From: Enterococcus thailandicus
GTDB lineage: Bacteria; Bacillota; Bacilli; Lactobacillales; Enterococcaceae
NCBI RefSeq assembly: GCF_001886265.1
Contig: NZ_JXLE01000004.1
Location: 36,583-100,582, forward strand
Length of the DNA stretch: 64,000 nucleotides
Reading direction: 5' to 3'
Notes under the pieces: generated by a model
Seen by the model: the letters and a program-made list of their open reading frames with translations, nothing else
Database searches by the model: none
What the model was told of the DNA's origin: nothing
Shown: piece by piece, positions 63,906-64,000 of the stretch
Numbering within the stretch: position 1 is the stretch's first letter
Layout of the letters: the number at the start of each line of letters is the position of its first letter
Program-made: the position numbers and the translations under genes

Positions 63906-64000
63906 GTTTTAGAGCTATGTTGTTTTGAATGCTTCCAAAACAAAAAGAACTAGAAGAAATTATTCAGTCAAGTTTTAGAGCTATGTTGTTTTGAATGCTT
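63906..64000 (+). CRISPR. CRISPR array, type II-A (cut by window end)
   Basis: The first 36-base repeat (63906-63941) begins GTTTTAGAGCTATG and ends GCTTCCAAAAC; from memory it differs from the S. pyogenes repeat at three positions. One 30-base spacer follows (63942-63971), then 29 bases of a second repeat (63972-64000), identical so far. The leader-proximal spacer is the most recently acquired. Array length is not visible. Confidence 0.97.

Overview
This window is an AT-rich chromosomal segment from a low-GC Gram-positive lactic acid bacterium. Enterococcus or a close relative fits best. The evidence is a dense set of PTS sugar operons, a gldA-dhaMKL glycerol/dihydroxyacetone operon, an Ebp-like sortase-assembled pilus operon, oleate hydratase, and a type II-A CRISPR-Cas9 locus whose Cas9, tracrRNA and repeat resemble those of streptococci, Listeria and enterococci. 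The species cannot be fixed from sequence alone.

Layout. 1-4349: split fructose-family PTS (EIIA, cut by the window edge, then EIIB and EIIC) with a GH38 alpha-mannosidase of the MngB type. 4635-5492: RNPP/Rgg-like regulator. 5812-8743: flavin cluster with a cytoplasmic ApbE, an FMN reductase, and a second FMN reductase carrying a PAS-like domain and a tail of three apparent ApbE flavinylation motifs. 8935-9675: truA. 9850-11241: secreted GH16 glucanase. 11472-16118: RpiR regulator, ChbG-like deacetylase, alpha-glucoside PTS EIICB and GH4 6-phospho-alpha-glucosidase. 16161-19208: glcT-ptsG with a RAT/terminator leader. 19206-21150: a GntR gene between two inverted arrays of a 120-bp hairpin-forming repeat. 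21156-24428: ManD/RspA-like dehydratase divergent from a EIIBCA PTS. 24507-30058: gldA-dhaM-dhaK-dhaL-dhaT (minus strand) and a divergent PocR/AraC regulator. 30093-33730: FMN riboswitch and ribD-ribE-ribBA-ribH. 33944-37647: BglG-type antiterminator between two RAT/terminator modules, then EIIBCA and a YdjC-family gene. 37674-41536: DUF1801-like, YjdF-like, FGGY kinase, DUF3290 and DUF421 genes. 41639-43757: lactose/cellobiose-family PTS (B-A-C) behind a sigma-54 promoter. 44041-53086: pilus operon (vWA tip adhesin, two pilins, class C sortase with an unusual C-terminal extension). 53157-57388: acetyltransferases, oleate hydratase with a 42-residue membrane peptide gene, and a tandem DUF1622 pair. 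57772-64000: divergent tracrRNA, cas9-cas1-cas2-csn2, leader and the first repeats of the array.

The genes are mostly carbohydrate uptake and breakdown modules, each with its own control. Regulators are RNPP, RpiR, GntR, PocR/AraC, two BglG-type antiterminators and a sigma-54 promoter that needs an activator encoded elsewhere; two candidate cre sites suggest CcpA control. The riboflavin operon could supply FMN for the ApbE-linked reductase cluster.

The least conventional items are the putative triple-flavinylated FMN reductase, the inverted hairpin-repeat arrays with compensatory arm changes, the sortase extension, the ChbG-like deacetylase inside an alpha-glucoside operon, and the overlap of the tracrRNA gene with a candidate cas9 promoter. 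All function calls come from motif recognition by eye; no search was run.
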